Positions 1-12,215 of a DNA stretch of 64,000 nucleotides are shown here, piece by piece. The position numbers and the translations under genes are program-made. The DNA comes from Rotaria socialis (Eukaryota > Rotifera > Eurotatoria > Philodinida > Philodinidae): contig CAJNYU010003599.1 in the NCBI GenBank assembly GCA_905331475.1, positions 1 to 64,000 of the forward strand, written 5' to 3'. Position 1 is the stretch's first letter. Every line of letters starts with the position of its first letter. The notes under the pieces are model-generated. The model searched no databases, was not told where the DNA came from, and was given only the letters and a program-made list of their open reading frames with translations.

Positions 1-102
1 TCCAGTGCTTTCCCATGCTTTCCGGCCAGATACGGTGATTTTTCCGCATCTTTCCGGCCGGTTCCTACAGTATCCGTCCTCCGGAATCATTGACCTGGGT
101 AT
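1..102. repeat. Right end of a TA-flanked MITE-like element, cut by the window edge
   Basis: GC-richer than its surroundings and full of TCCGG/CCGGA words. It ends in GACCTGGGTA, matching the right terminus of the element at 22980-23330 (CACCTGGGTA). Its reverse complement aligns with the start of the repeat at about 63037-63110: both carry CCGGAGGACGGATACTGTA. The left end lies outside the window. Confidence 0.6.
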
Positions 103-1763
103 GATAACCCATCAATAGAGAATCATACTGATTACACCTGTAATTATCTCGGAGCTCGAAATCGATAATTTTATTTGTAGGGCAAATAAGTGATTATCCG
201 TCGTTCTTTTTGTCATTCAACTGGAATGTTAACTGAAAATTTTATGGTTGATTTGTTTCATACATCAAGATCAACGCGTCTGTAGTAACCAATTAAGAAT
301 CGGTTTTCTCGTCCATAAAAATATTTAAAGAATTGCAAAAGTACGTTCCGCGTAACGTTTTGCACTTGAAAATAATTATATGAAAGTCTGGTTATGCTTC
401 ACACACGACAAAACTCTTATGTATCTATCGAGCTAGATAAACGATCTATTTACTAAGAATATTGGTATGAAACGAGTCAATCATTAGATAAAAAGAGACA
501 TCTAGTACGAGCTATTGAGCTGCTGTTTACCGATACCCTCAAGGCGATTTCTGTATTATAAGCTTATACTGATCATGTTTGAATGCGTCGTCGTCTTTCA
601 TACAGATTCTTGTTAGTTCGTCGTGTCCGAGCTTTACGTTTATTTATCGAATCTCCTCCTAGTTAACACACACACACATATGTATATATATAGAGAGAGA
701 GAATAACAATGGCAATATGGGCATAACAAGGGAGAGATATGTAAAGACATCGAGAGGCATGATTGAGGGTGAATCATATCCGCTAACAATCCTCCCCTCC
801 CCATCAGATGTGCCCTCGCACATTAATCTTGAGTTCAATTAAATTGAAGAGTCGAATTTGTTTGATCATCAGCGACTATTGATACCGATATACGTAGACG
901 AGATGCTGGATATGTTGTATGATTTTTCAATGTTTGGATATATGTTGTTGTGGCAAGTGTAAGATATTGTATAGGACTTTCGTTTGCATTTATATTTTTT
1001 CTAATGATGTTGATTCACGATCAATTGACATTTAATGAAGCTAGATTGTCATTGTCTTTTAATACTTTCAAACTAATTTAAATTCAAGATTTTGTCGTAA
1101 TAAATTTTTGTAATGATAGTTTTCTTTGAATATGTATCAAGTACTCATGATATATGATATTGTGTACCGATCAATGCATTTGGTATGTGTTCCTGACTAA
1201 TAGATGTTGATAATTTGGATGTTGTATAATTTTCTTGATCTATTGAATGAAGAAATAAATAAATAAATTTTCAAGTGCAGTGGCTAATACATTGGTTGTG
1301 ATCATGTAACTAATTTCTTGTGTACATATTCAGTTGGCTGTATTCATCACAATTGTATTTGTCGTAAGTTAGATCACTCGACAACATATAAATTGCATCC
1401 AATTGAATTCATCACAAGAATATCGATATATTAATAAATGGAATCATTAATATTTATAATGTTTGTCTATTGAACGAAAATGAAGTGGATGTGGCGTAGT
1501 GCGTATTGTCGATTGAGGTCAATACGGTGTAAGAATATAGTTCGTGTTTCTTTTGTTAATAAAATGACACTGTGAATTATCCTTGAGCATTAATGTCGAG
1601 ATGCAGATGAATTTGATGAACTATTGATTTGTGTTGTGTGTAATTCAATCATAATGATCATATGATAACATTAAATTTTGTCGGTATATGTGTTGCGATG
1701 TTGATGATGCTATTCCCATGTAAAAATTATTTGTCAAAAAAGTCACTTTTTGATACTTTTTTG
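103..1763. other. AT-rich non-coding stretch with a compound microsatellite
   Basis: I see no convincing coding segment here. A compound microsatellite (CA, then TA, then GA repeats) lies at about 667-702. The rest is ordinary AT-rich sequence. Confidence 0.5.
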
Positions 1764-2273
1764 TCTAACAATCGAAGGTTGTGAACTGTTAAGCAGAAAA
1801 ATTGACCTTGTTCCGGGGAAATGATCACTCTCATCGAGAAACTAACGTATTTAAAAGATTAGCTACCCATGGTTTACCTGGACAGAGATATTCGATTTTT
1901 CAGTAAGCTTTCTCTGCAGGNCCTCTTCGAGATGTCCATCTCTGAAAATATTGGCGTTTTTCTATAGAAGTTGCATATCTTGAGAATTTCATATCTCAAT
2001 GAAAGATTGTTCAAAAATGCTGAAATTTGTTTTATGTGCTAGCCTCATTGAGGTTTTCATGTTTACAAAGTTTCAGGTCGAAATTCAAAAATTTGATTTT
2101 GCTTCGAAAGTAAGGTCCTGCAGAGAAAGCTTACTGAAAAATCGAATATCTCTGTCCAGGTAAACCATGGGTAGCTAATCTTTTAAATACGTTAGTTTCT
2201 CGATGAGAGTGATCATTTCCCCGGAACAAGGTCAATTTTACTGCTTAACAGTTCACAACCTTCCATTGTTAGA
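1764..2273. repeat. Foldback (long inverted repeat) element
   Basis: The arm at 1764-1920 and the arm at 2117-2273 are near-perfect reverse complements of about 157 bp. They run from TCTAACAAT at the outer edge to CTCTGCAGG at the inner edge, with only scattered mismatches. The spacer is about 196 bp and has one ambiguous base at 1921, exactly at the inner end of the left arm. There is no coding capacity. It is most likely a non-autonomous foldback transposon. I found no obvious target-site duplication. Confidence 0.75.
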
Positions 2274-3588
2274 TATAATTATCAGATTTGTCGCGATCTC
2301 ATCATTCGCCGGTTTCACTATTAATTAAACGATTTTACTATCGTAGAAAGTAGGCAAAGTTACTGTCAGTCATGGTTTAAAATATTGTGCTTTAGTTTTA
2401 TAGACAAATTTAGAAAAATTTTAAATAAATTAATATTTTTAATCTGGCTATTTATAGATTATCATAAAAAATGGTTTACTTTTAATAAAAAATTTTCCCT
2501 GTTCGTTCGATAACAATATTTGATAATGGTTTGAGTGTAAGAAATGTTTCAACAGCTAACATTTTTCTTAAATACCAATTATAACCAGCAAGAATATATA
2601 TATTTAAAAATTTCCGCTTGTTCACATTGAGTATTTAAAAATCGCTAGATGGATGTTTGAACAGCATACTGAAAAGTTTTATCAATGCAAGTTGCATTTG
2701 ATGTTGTCATTTCACTTTGTTTTTGATCAATTTTATCCAAACAGTCACTCATTAGTTGAAACGCAAGACGAATTATTTTCTAATCGACTAGATCGCTTTA
2801 GATAACATATATAAACTACTTTGCGATGGATACCTTTTAAATGATATTCCGTCGTATTCAAAGATCTCCACCAATCTCTCAGTAATGTTAGTAATATTTA
2901 AAATGGTGAAATTTCTTCTTTGTAAATATCCATATTTAACATACAGTGGTGATTGATGCGGATGTGAATGATATTTTGGTAAAATCATGATTCGGTAGTG
3001 GCTGATGATTTCACTGCTCTTGTGTGTGCGTCGGCATCGAAGATATAATATGAAATCTAGTTAGTTGATGAAAGGAGAGGTATGTTCGTTAATGTGTTTT
3101 AGTTTTATTATATAGAAACAGGTAGAATTATAGATCATACTTCTTCACATTCAATTGTGATTTTGTGTTTGCCTGTTGCCGAATTTCATATGTAGGCCTG
3201 TTTCTCACTCACCATGTTTACAAAGTACGTGTAAGACATCTTATCTTTTCGCTAATATCAATCTTATGTACCATGTTGTTGTCGTGTGACTGACCTAGCA
3301 TTGTTTACATAATATTATTATATAAACTACTAAGGCATTACCTAGGGTGTAGGTATGAACCATCTATGCCATTACGACCACTTTCACATCATGCACCTAG
3401 GGTTCGACAATCACATTCACCCTGAGTCACTTATGTGGCACACTCACACCGTCAAGATATCGAATAGACTCGGTTTACCATCAGATAAGTCACAAATGGA
3501 AAACCAATCATAAACTTGTATAAAACCCTTACATATGTGATAGTTTATTGTCAAAATACGAAACAACTCGATAGATATCATTTCATTC
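2274..3588. other. No gene recognised
   Basis: AT-rich sequence with only short chance ORFs, for example on the minus strand around 2788-2988. I see no domain or splice structure. Confidence 0.4.
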
Positions 3589-4330
3589 TTAAGAAAACCA
3601 TGATGACCAGATTCGTTTCGCAGAAGGAGGTGCGCCCATTGGTCTTTGTAAATACTTCCATAATGGTTCCGGTTGTCTCGGTGACACATTCGGTCTATGA
3701 ATAATTCTATTGCTAAAAAAGGAACTTAATTTCTGTTTAAACTCTTTAGCACGCCATGGATCTTTCAATGCATATTTTTGGATGGCTGCGATCAGGTTCT
3801 TTCTTGATTGATTATAGTCATTTAGACTCTCTTCATCTTTTAATGCTGTCACGGCTACAGCATCTTTCACATAGAATTGCAGTTTTTCAAGTAACCTGCC
3901 TTTATTTTCCTCCCACCATGCACCTAAAGGATAATCGTCTTCACAGCGAGTAATTACTAATATGCATGGTACGTGATCTTCACACAAATCATGAACAATG
4001 CTATGATAATACTGACTTGTTTGCTGGGATGGATTATCGATCTTTTCGAATGCAAAATAAAATAAAATGAATATCATCTTTTGCATATAGACTATCTAAT
4101 TGTTTTTCTAACATTTCCATTCCTTTATTGGATCGTACAGTGCCTTCTAAACTTTTATAAAAAACAACAGTATCAATCATTCTCAAAGAAATATGTGGAT
4201 AGTCTTTGAGTGAACCTCGAACTGAATAACACTCATCAGTGTAATTTCTAACAATTTCACTTTGCGGCACATGTTTATTTGCTTGCCTCTGCCATTACCT
4301 TTACTCCAATGAAATAACACTGCAATTAAA
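3589..4330 (-). pseudogene. Decayed GTPase (G-domain) gene, AIG1/GIMAP-like or similar
   Basis: Two overlapping reading frames together give a G-domain. The upstream frame (4270 down to 4034) carries a G3-like MIDTVVF, where the usual DTxG glycine is lost. The next frame (from about 4042 down to 3589) carries CILVITRCEDD, a G4 motif of the (T/N)KxD type, followed by a G5-like AVTAL. A frameshift near 4042 joins them, within the stretch reading HFILFCIRK then IDNPSQQ. Upstream, GNGRGKQ near 4295 could be the wreck of a P-loop. Relatives in this organism would be expected to have an intact G1. The missing G1, changed G3 and frameshift suggest a pseudogene. It lies head-to-head with a similar relic at 4864-5608. 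The family name is uncertain; the G-domain is fairly clear. Confidence 0.6.
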
Positions 4331-4349
4331 TGTCTATAAAAACGAAGTT

Positions 4350-4371
4350 TTATATATATATATATATATAT
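4350..4371. repeat. (TA)n microsatellite
   Basis: An uninterrupted TA run of about 11 units upstream of the minus-strand GTPase relic. Confidence 0.9.
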
Positions 4372-4863
4372 CACATAATCAACATCACTGGGAATAAAAC
4401 TAGAAAGAAAAGATAAGGAAAACAAAGCTCAAGTCGATAGGAACTAGTCATTATTATCATACAAACATTGAGTAAAAAAAATGCTTTTTCTTCAACTGAA
4501 CTGATGAGAACTTTAAAAGTAAAATTTTCACAATGTGGATGTGAATTAACAGAAGACTCACAGTCACACAGACATTGAGATCTCTGCTTGACACGCATAT
4601 CCTCGAGATATCATTTTGAAAAAACCCTTTAGAAAGAATGTTATTCAAGTTAGGTATAATGAATCCTAATAACTATATTTAGATGATGCAAGACAATATG
4701 CAAATAAGTATGAGATCATCAAAGATGAAATGGAAAAAACCTTGCTTGCTTCGGCCGTATCTAACTCGGTAATATAAAATCACACGTATGCGAGATAGAA
4801 CAAAAAAATGATGAAATACCGTAATTTATTGAATCAAAATGCAAATAAATATCAAACTGTTTT

Positions 4864-5608
4864 TTTTTCAAATCAACTTTTGGTGAATCCGGCATCGGTA
4901 AAATTACTCTTATTAATCAATTTTTTGATGAAAACGTAACAATAGAGCAGTCGGATGTACAACCGAAAGAACAAAAGTTTCGGGAATATTAGAAGAGTGC
5001 CCTCATGTGAAATTCAATATGTATGATACTCCTGGTCTTTCAGAAAGTGGTGATGGTAGTGTCTCAACAGCTGAGGCTTTTATTCAATTAGTTAGACTTG
5101 CATATTCCATTCCAACTGGTATCGATTTATAATTTTTTGTGCTGAAAAAGGACATTTGACTGGTGAACGATTCAAAGTCAATTACCGTATATTTATAGAC
5201 GAATCATGCGAAAAGCGAATGCCTTGTTTGTTGGTAGTAACGAAATGTGATAACGATCGTCCGCTCGATTCACGGTGGAATGACAATAAAGATCTCGTCC
5301 GTAATCAATCGAAATTTGAATTTATCGACTGTGCTTGTGCATCTACCCTTAAGACAAACAGGAGAAGACCTAATCATATTCTCGACGATTACACAGAATC
5401 AAGGTGTAATTTGATTCAAGCTATTAAGAAACATTCACTTTCCGAACCGATGCCAATGGATTCATGGAAATGTAAAGCTCTTATTTATGCACGGTCGTTT
5501 TATAATACTGTACTTCAATGGCTCGGTTTCGAACAGAACTCGTCAAAATGCTTATTGAACTTGGCTGTTCACCCGAAACTGCGACAAGAGAAGCTGCAGA
5601 ACTTTTGA
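4864..5608 (+). pseudogene. Decayed GTPase (G-domain) gene with two frameshifts
   Basis: All core GTPase motifs can be read, but in three registers. G1 P-loop FGESGIGKITLINQF starts at about 4879. A frame change near 4960 leads to TTERTKVSGI (switch I region) and G3 YDTPGLSESGDG near 5020-5055. A second change near 5130 leads to FIIFCAEKGHLTGERF, then G4 LLVVTKCDNDRPL near 5230 and a G5-like CACAS near 5335. The C-terminal frame closes at 5608. The order and the spacing resemble AIG1/GIMAP-type or related animal G-domains. The breaks at 4960 and 5130 do not look like introns, because no GT..AG of usual size fits cleanly, so I call a pseudogene. It diverges from the relic at 3589-4330. Confidence 0.65.
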
Positions 5609-7099
5609 ACGGTTTAGAAGAGTAAACTTTGATTCTTCCTTATCAAGCTAAGGAAGTCTAATCAATCGTACCCCTATATTCAAACATACTGATCTACACC
5701 ATACTCTCAATACTACAAAACATTTAATTTCACATTAAGCAACAAAATAATTTTTTGTTATTTGATTATGATATCAAAGAAAATGACGAGCTCGACATAG
5801 AATTTGCTTAACATAACTATATGTATATCATGTAAAATAAGCGTTGCTAATAATGATCAAATTCGAAGTAGACAATTGATGTAGATCTAAAAAATGATAC
5901 AAGTTTATCAATAATTGTATCACGGAGATAGGGAAGTTGAGGCACAATTGATAATAAACGATAATGCCGTAACTCATTATCATAATAAAAGTTTAAACAT
6001 ATGCAGACCAATTGATAGAAATTATTTAAAATAATGTGCAAAGTAAAATTTATAAAATTTTGAGATATGCTGATTATTGTGTGCAAGCGATTCAATATAA
6101 GTGAACATACAAGCGGAAGCATAAGTAGTCAATTTTTTAATTATCATCACATGTGAAGAATGACATTGACCAAGAACAAGTTTTCACCTTTATTTAAAAA
6201 TGGATGAAACTATCTCATCTGATAATTTGATCAATGAATATACGGAGACAGTGAATGTAAGAGAGGAAGTGGATTCTAGAATTCAACAGAATTCGTTATT
6301 TCTTTCTGATAATAAGTATGAAGAAGCCGGGAAGTTCAATTAATCTCAAATAAAAGAATTACCTGTGCGTATGATATGATATTCATTGCTTTCGTTGCTC
6401 GCATTCCGTCAGTGACACCTATGTAAATGAAAATTTGATGCAACACATATTAGATGATGTAGACAAGTACTGAAAGAGAAACATAATTATCATGTACTAA
6501 TTAATCTCATATGATGAGTATCAGATGTCCGTTGCATTATCATTCGCAGTAATATTGGCATCGCTATCGCACAGGCATATTTTTGTTATTCGGCCAAAAT
6601 CCACGCTGTTGTAACTCAAAATTTGACGATACTCTTAGAATCACAAAGCATATATTTATAAAAAAAAATTAAAAAACAGAATAGTTGATTATTCCTATGC
6701 CGAAAAATGGCATATTTTGACTTCGAAATCAAATTTAGCCTTCTTTACTTTATTATCTGAACTCTCTAGAAAGATTTTTCTTATATTCGAATAGTTCTTT
6801 CTTCTTGTTCTGATATAAACATTGATTATTTGTTCAAACATACAGTTCTGTTGAATTCAATAAAGAATTTCAGTCATTATTGCAGTCCAGCAGTGACAAC
6901 ACGAATGCATAAACGATCATCAATTAGGATTGTGAGACAAGAACATTTACGTCATAGATGAGGCTGGGAGTAGGTAGGAATTCTATGCCTATCGGTTGTA
7001 GAATGCGTGTTGCACTATGCAACATATTCTATTTGACGCTCTAGTCTTTTGAATGGGATCCACAAAAAAACATCCTATTTACATACGCAGGTCTGATGC
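5609..7099. other. Mostly non-coding; one small ORF
   Basis: The only item of note is a 47-codon ATG ORF on the plus strand at 6200-6343. Its start is MDETISSDNLINEYTET, it is acidic and looks coding in composition. It could be a first exon, but no following exon was recognised. The rest is AT-rich with no features. Confidence 0.3.
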
Positions 7100-7107
7100 A
7101 TAAGTAG

Positions 7108-7513
7108 CTATCCGTATACGCACGTATTTGCCATAATATTTTTTAGGATTAATATTTTTCGGATGGCCACTGTTGAAAGAGCCACATAGGATACAGATGG
7201 TAACCCGAATCTAACGACATCGCCATTTTTATATAAGGGAAGTAGAGCTCCATTCCGAAGTATCATGGTACACAAGAGATCACGTTCGTTCATATCAATT
7301 AGATCAATTGCGCCTCCAACATAATCAATAATAAACGGAGTAAAGGATTTTTCTTCCTTGCTCAGTAAGATACAGGACAAGATTGCAACTATCCGATGTT
7401 TTTGCAGCTTGAAAACTTCTCCACGTTTTTTTGAAATGAGTTGAATCTACAATAGCCGAAATCTGAAGAGTGCATGTCAAAACAGAAAAAAAATGCAACT
7501 GAACGATGTACAA
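7108..7513 (-). pseudogene. Possible coding remnant, unidentified
   Basis: Two minus-strand frames meet around 7325-7380: an upstream one (7513 to 7325) and a downstream one (7380 to 7108). The downstream frame includes FTPFIIDYVGGAIDLIDMNE and VVRFGLPSVSYVAL, which read like real protein. A frameshift would be needed to join them. I do not recognise a family. It lies 3' of the DRAM-like gene on the same strand. It may be a relic or chance. Confidence 0.2.
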
Positions 7514-7687
7514 GTTAAAGTATATTGAACGCCAATTTCTTCTCTTACTACCACAATCTAGATAAAGTTTTCGCTGCTTTATAATAAAATTTCAAGAACG
7601 ATTCTATTCGGCTGTGATTAAGTTTATTGAGAAATGATTTTTCATATACAAAGTAAGATCAATGTACACAAACAAGGTAACCAATGG

Positions 7688-8386
7688 TCATACAGTTATT
7701 TCACTTGGATCATGCATCGATCCAGGTGCACAATAAGTTTGCTTCGCCATTGTAGCTTGCTTCCAAAATTGTGGTACAAAGCCCACGAAATAGAGAAAAG
7801 GCATTCCAGCAGCAATATATTGCGGAATGCTCTGGTGAGTTTCGATCCAAACGACGAAAAAGATTACAAGCAAAACAGTACAAGCAAGAAACCATAACGG
7901 CAAAATAACATTCGAATGTTCAGGAGCTTTCGATCGATGTACATAGAGATAGAAAACGACAAAGGTGTGAAAAATACAATACACTGAAATTAATATAAAC
8001 ATCCCAAATGCACCGATGAAATGAAGATAAGGATGAATGTCATGACTGACAACGGTCATGATGAGAAAAAACACACACGAGACGAAGGCTACAGCATGAA
8101 TGGCGTAAATGAGGCCGTAACGAATAATAGATTGATACTGACAGAGAAATTGAACTCGGCCAATAACAATTATTAAAAATTGAGATAGTAAAAGGATAAA
8201 TCCACACACAAAATAATAATAAGCAGGGCCAATGGCAAGTAGAGATATTGGAGGATGCGTTCCCAATGGTGATATGTTGTTCAGAATTTTGCTGCACACA
8301 GTCAAGGTCAAGATGAATGTGACAATGGCAGTGAATGGTAAAATGGATAAAGACCAATACCAGATCAACGCTCTAGCTCTAGTCAT
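7688..8386 (-). CDS. Frag1/DRAM/Sfk1-family multi-pass membrane protein (DRAM/TMEM150-like)
   Basis: An uninterrupted 232-codon ORF. It has about six hydrophobic segments: WYWSLSILPFTAIVTFILTL at the N-terminus, then segments near residues 50-75, 88-110, 121-147, 161-182 and 190-208. The pattern LHFIGAFGMF in the middle matches the conserved H-x-x-G-A-x-x-x-F of the Frag1/DRAM/Sfk1 superfamily, and RYGLIYAIHAV fits the preceding helix. Family members are lysosomal, plasma-membrane or Golgi proteins: DRAM1/2 act in autophagy, TMEM150 proteins in PI4-kinase localisation, PGAP2 in GPI remodelling. The sequence alone does not say which. The start is the first ATG, placing the first membrane helix near the N-terminus as usual. 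No intron is needed, unlike most genes in this window. Confidence 0.65.
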   Translation of the reverse strand: MTRARALIWYWSLSILPFTAIVTFILTLTVCSKILNNISPLGTHPPISLLAIGPAYYYFVCGFILLLSQFLIIVIGRVQFLCQYQSIIRYGLIYAIHAVAFVSCVFFLIMTVVSHDIHPYLHFIGAFGMFILISVYCIFHTFVVFYLYVHRSKAPEHSNVILPLWFLACTVLLVIFFVVWIETHQSIPQYIAAGMPFLYFVGFVPQFWKQATMAKQTYCAPGSMHDPSEITV

Positions 8387-10037
8387 TTCGTGTAAAATAA
8401 AGAATCTGAAAGAACGAGTGCATGTGTGAATTCGTCGAGAAAAAAACCTATCGAACAGTCCACAGTACGGCTTGCCTACATGGCAGTTAATAACAGTGAT
8501 GGAGGAAGATAGTAAGAGTGTTCATCATACTATAGAATACTATCTTATGCATAGTTATCGTATTCTGTGGTTGCAGGAATCCATCAGAGATCTACTTGAA
8601 TGTATGCTAATTCCTATAAGAGAGACTTCCACAATAATTAAATTCTAGTAACAATTAAAATCGAGCAATAGTTGAAATTTAAATTCCACTGAATTCTAGG
8701 CGAATCGGCGGTCGAGATACTGGAATTTGGTGATCATTTCTGTGAGGTCTCTACTTTATATCTTTATTTAACTCGTTAAATTTTACTTAAAATTAACGTA
8801 GCTTCTATGATACGGAAGATTAGGGGATGACACTCATATTAAGCGAGAACGAGAGTTCACGTATAAAAACAGCTTACCCTGTTGTAACGGAGTGATATCA
8901 GAATAAATATAAAAGAATAATTTCAATAGTGATTTTATTATCAATTAATATAATTGTGCAATATATATAATAATATATAAACAATAATAATAGAAGGGAG
9001 AATATGAGGATGTTGTATATCAATATTCCCAGGGCAAACAATCGTATGTTAAGGTCTGATAAGATTTTGAATTTGATCTTTCGACCTGAGATTGAGAGAG
9101 AAGAGCAACTCATACAAAACAAAAACGCATATTCAAACACGTGAATACGTTACATCCGATCGATAAACAGCGTAACAAATCCAATGAGATAAAATAAACA
9201 AATATTTACAAATAGTTTAGCGTCAGGTTACGGCGTCTTCTTACGTCTTCTGTCTTGTGTTCTATCTGTAAATGATTTTTAAGATATGACCGATAAAAAA
9301 AAATCGAACATTTTCCAGTAGAATCATACTCCGAAAATATTAGACATTCCATTTTCCAACGCAAAATGTCAGATTCTATGAGGTTATACGAGATTACAAT
9401 CGGATTTTTGTGTATTAAAATCAAAATTCGATGATAATCTCATCGAATCTCATATAATTTGACAACTTCTCATTGGGATATTAGACATGGTTTGTGCCCT
9501 TTACTTTTTCGATATCATAACCTTAACAAGGGTGTGGGCTTACTTTAAAAGGATGTCAACGCCCACAGCCTTTTCGTTGCAATGGTTGGCTAAGAATAAT
9601 CTACAGCCGAGTGCCGCCTGGCGCTGTCGTTTCATGCAGCTTTGTTTCTGGTTTGCTACGAACTGCATAAAGCATTGTTGGCTGTATTCGAACTTGTTTT
9701 TCTTCTCTGATAAAAGTAATAATAAAAGCAAATATTTGCGACTGCCTTTTATCTTTGAAATATTTTCTTTTCTTCCTACACTTGTCAGTTTCATATTATC
9801 ACTCTTGCATTATTCACTGTCATCATACGTTTTACCGTTGTTGCTGTTTCGTTTTTTTTTCCTTATTTTATATCATCAGCAAGTTATTAAGGTATCTGTC
9901 AAGTCTTTCTAATTATTGCAATCCACTTTAGTAAAATCTTGAGGGTGTGGGTATTAATCTGGTTCTGTTCCTCATTCACACTCACGCCCACATACACCAA
10001 CACACCTGCACCTTTTGTTAATATTATATTTTTCGAT
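8387..10037. other. No supported gene
   Basis: AT-rich. A plus-strand ORF at 9487-9912 is hydrophobic and T-rich, without recognisable domain, and overlaps a minus-strand ORF. I regard both as chance. This stretch includes the upstream region of the gene starting at 10038. Confidence 0.4.
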
Positions 10038-11169
10038 ATGGCACCAGCTAATGTCATAGAAGAAAAGGCGGAAAATATAACAGAAGCTAACACCTTTCGC
10101 ACTATTCTAATTCAAGTTGATAAAAGCAAAGAAGCGCGTATCAGACTGACTGATTCATCAACTGCATGGGATGTTCGCGCCAAACTGATATCGATGCGGA
10201 TTAAGCAATCGTCGATGTTCCACTTCCTAGATAACAAGGGCTATCGCGTACTACAATCGGATGAGCAATCAATCAGTATTAGCGAATTAATTTTTTCAAC
10301 TGATGATGGTGATACAATTTATTTGATAAGTGAAAAGTCGCTGCTGAAGAAGTTTCTACAGCGAATCGCAGAGATTCTGATATATTCTGTCACAATTATT
10401 ATGATAGTATATTTCATTTATCATTATCGCAAGACAATAATGCGTGATTACTTATGTCCATATCTTGATAAATCGAACCGGGCTTTGGCACATACGTTGA
10501 ATTGTTCTATCGAAATAAATGAACAAGACACAAGAGAATATTTGAAAAACAAAATAATAATTCATTCAAAGGGAGAAGAATCATTTGTCACTAAAGACAA
10601 AGATGCTGAGAAATTAGAATCCAGCAACACTGTCCAGCACTATGGGACCACCATGTACGATGAATGGGTTAAGAATGAAGAAAATTATAAGGCAGACTAT
10701 GAATGGTATAACAATATGAAATCGAGTTCCGGAAACTGTCAACAGAGTTTTGAAGAAAAAGTCAGTCATTCCAATAAACTTATAAAGGATACGCCGGAAT
10801 CGATTGACGAATATGTTCAAAGTGAGTTTTATGATTGGCCTGAAAAAATCAAAGGCAAGATTAAAATAAAAAAATCAATTGGAAGGATCAGCAAACGATG
10901 ATGACGATGGAATGAGTTATGCAATCAATGGCAAAATTCGAAGTAATTTATACATAATTGCTTGGCGAAGAGAGGGAAATGATGTAGTGCGAATTCACAC
11001 TCACATTACCATTTTTGAAAGAACAGCAGGTTCAAGTTGTCAATTTAATGAAGACTTTTGGAGTAGCCAGAGAAGCCGAATTCAGAATGCCAAAAATTAT
11101 TATCTGTTAACTAAAATTCGAACGAATCCAGTTTATAAACAATTTTTATTAGGTTTTAATCGAAAATAA
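10038..11169 (+). pseudogene. Single-pass membrane protein of unknown family, reading frame broken at an A7 run
   Basis: The first frame runs from ATG 10038 (MAPANVIEEK) to a stop at 10901. Residues about 20-98 (beginning FRTILIQVDKS) look like a small beta-grasp or RA/ubiquitin-like fold, judged only from the strand pattern. Residues 111-130 are one hydrophobic transmembrane segment. The rest is a charged cytoplasmic or luminal tail. At a run of seven A residues (10868-10874) the frame changes. The +1 frame continues as NQLEGSANDDDDGMSYAING and stays open to 11169, with composition like real coding sequence. A single-base indel would give one protein of about 375 residues. It may be a genuine frameshift, a sequencing or assembly error in a homopolymer, or an alternative short C-terminus. 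I do not recognise the family. Confidence 0.5.
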
Positions 11170-12207
11170 ATCAATCTTTTCGAATTTTCTTACTTTCCTA
11201 TAGGAAAGGCATTTACTTATTAGCCAAATCATACAAATTGCTTCCATTCTGTGTGACGAAGGGCGAAGGGAAAACATTTAGACGCATCCTATATCCAAAT
11301 TAGCTTGTAATGATGAACCAATGCTTGGAATTTACTAATTAATTTTAAATATTGCTGAGAAAAACTCGCTAGCTGGTTATGGTTATTTTTCGTATCTCAG
11401 GATGCCAAAATGTGTGTGCGTGTGATGTTAATATTCATCAATACCCGCAACCTCAAGATAAATATACATTTTTGAAAATCAAAATTGGTATTATTGGTAA
11501 AAAAATTGATAAGTATGACGTGATTTAATGGAAATGTGAAGTTATCTTTTTGGTTCACCAATCGTAATCCAACAGATCCTATTGATTTTACTGATTATGC
11601 TTTTCACAAGAGTATTCATCATGCATCATTGGAGAGAAAGTCAAAACCGGAGAGTTCAATTATGCACGAGCGATTGTGTGATGATAGAAATCAAGAAATA
11701 GATTTTTAACTGATGTACCACAAAAGGCACCACAATCTGTGTCTATCGGTGTAAAAGGTACGAATGATATCGATAAGTTTCAAGTGAAATTCGATAACTG
11801 TGCCAAAACTGATCGCGCACTGAACTCCTTGTCATCATCAAATATGAAACTGAACACTGCGTTACTCTTCTTGTCCTATCGAATCTTTAGTTGATAAAGT
11901 TCGATATATCAGCTTGTTGAAAACCCTTTCCTGTTACTGGCCAACTTCACATACTCGATGAAACTAGCAGAGTTATGATGATGATGTTAACTGAAAAGAA
12001 TAACTCCATTGTCTGATTTTATCGACATTTCTATGGTAGTCAATAATTTTGTATTGCATTTGTTCTTGCTTTAATCGAGTTCACAAAATTATATATATAT
12101 ATCTTTGAACTATTAGCACTTTCGTTACAGAAATATCATTTTACTGTGCAAATTTCTATCACAAGGTTAAAATGGGTTTGCATAGATATTTCACTCTAAA
12201 CCATATG
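11170..12207. other. No gene recognised
   Basis: Non-coding in all frames beyond short chance ORFs. No repeat family was identified up to the target duplication of the hAT-like element. Confidence 0.4.
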
Positions 12208-12215
12208 CCCTATTC

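Noticed and set aside
9487-9912. 141-codon plus-strand ORF
   Set aside because: T-rich, hydrophobic by composition, overlapped by an equally long minus-strand ORF, no recognisable domain.
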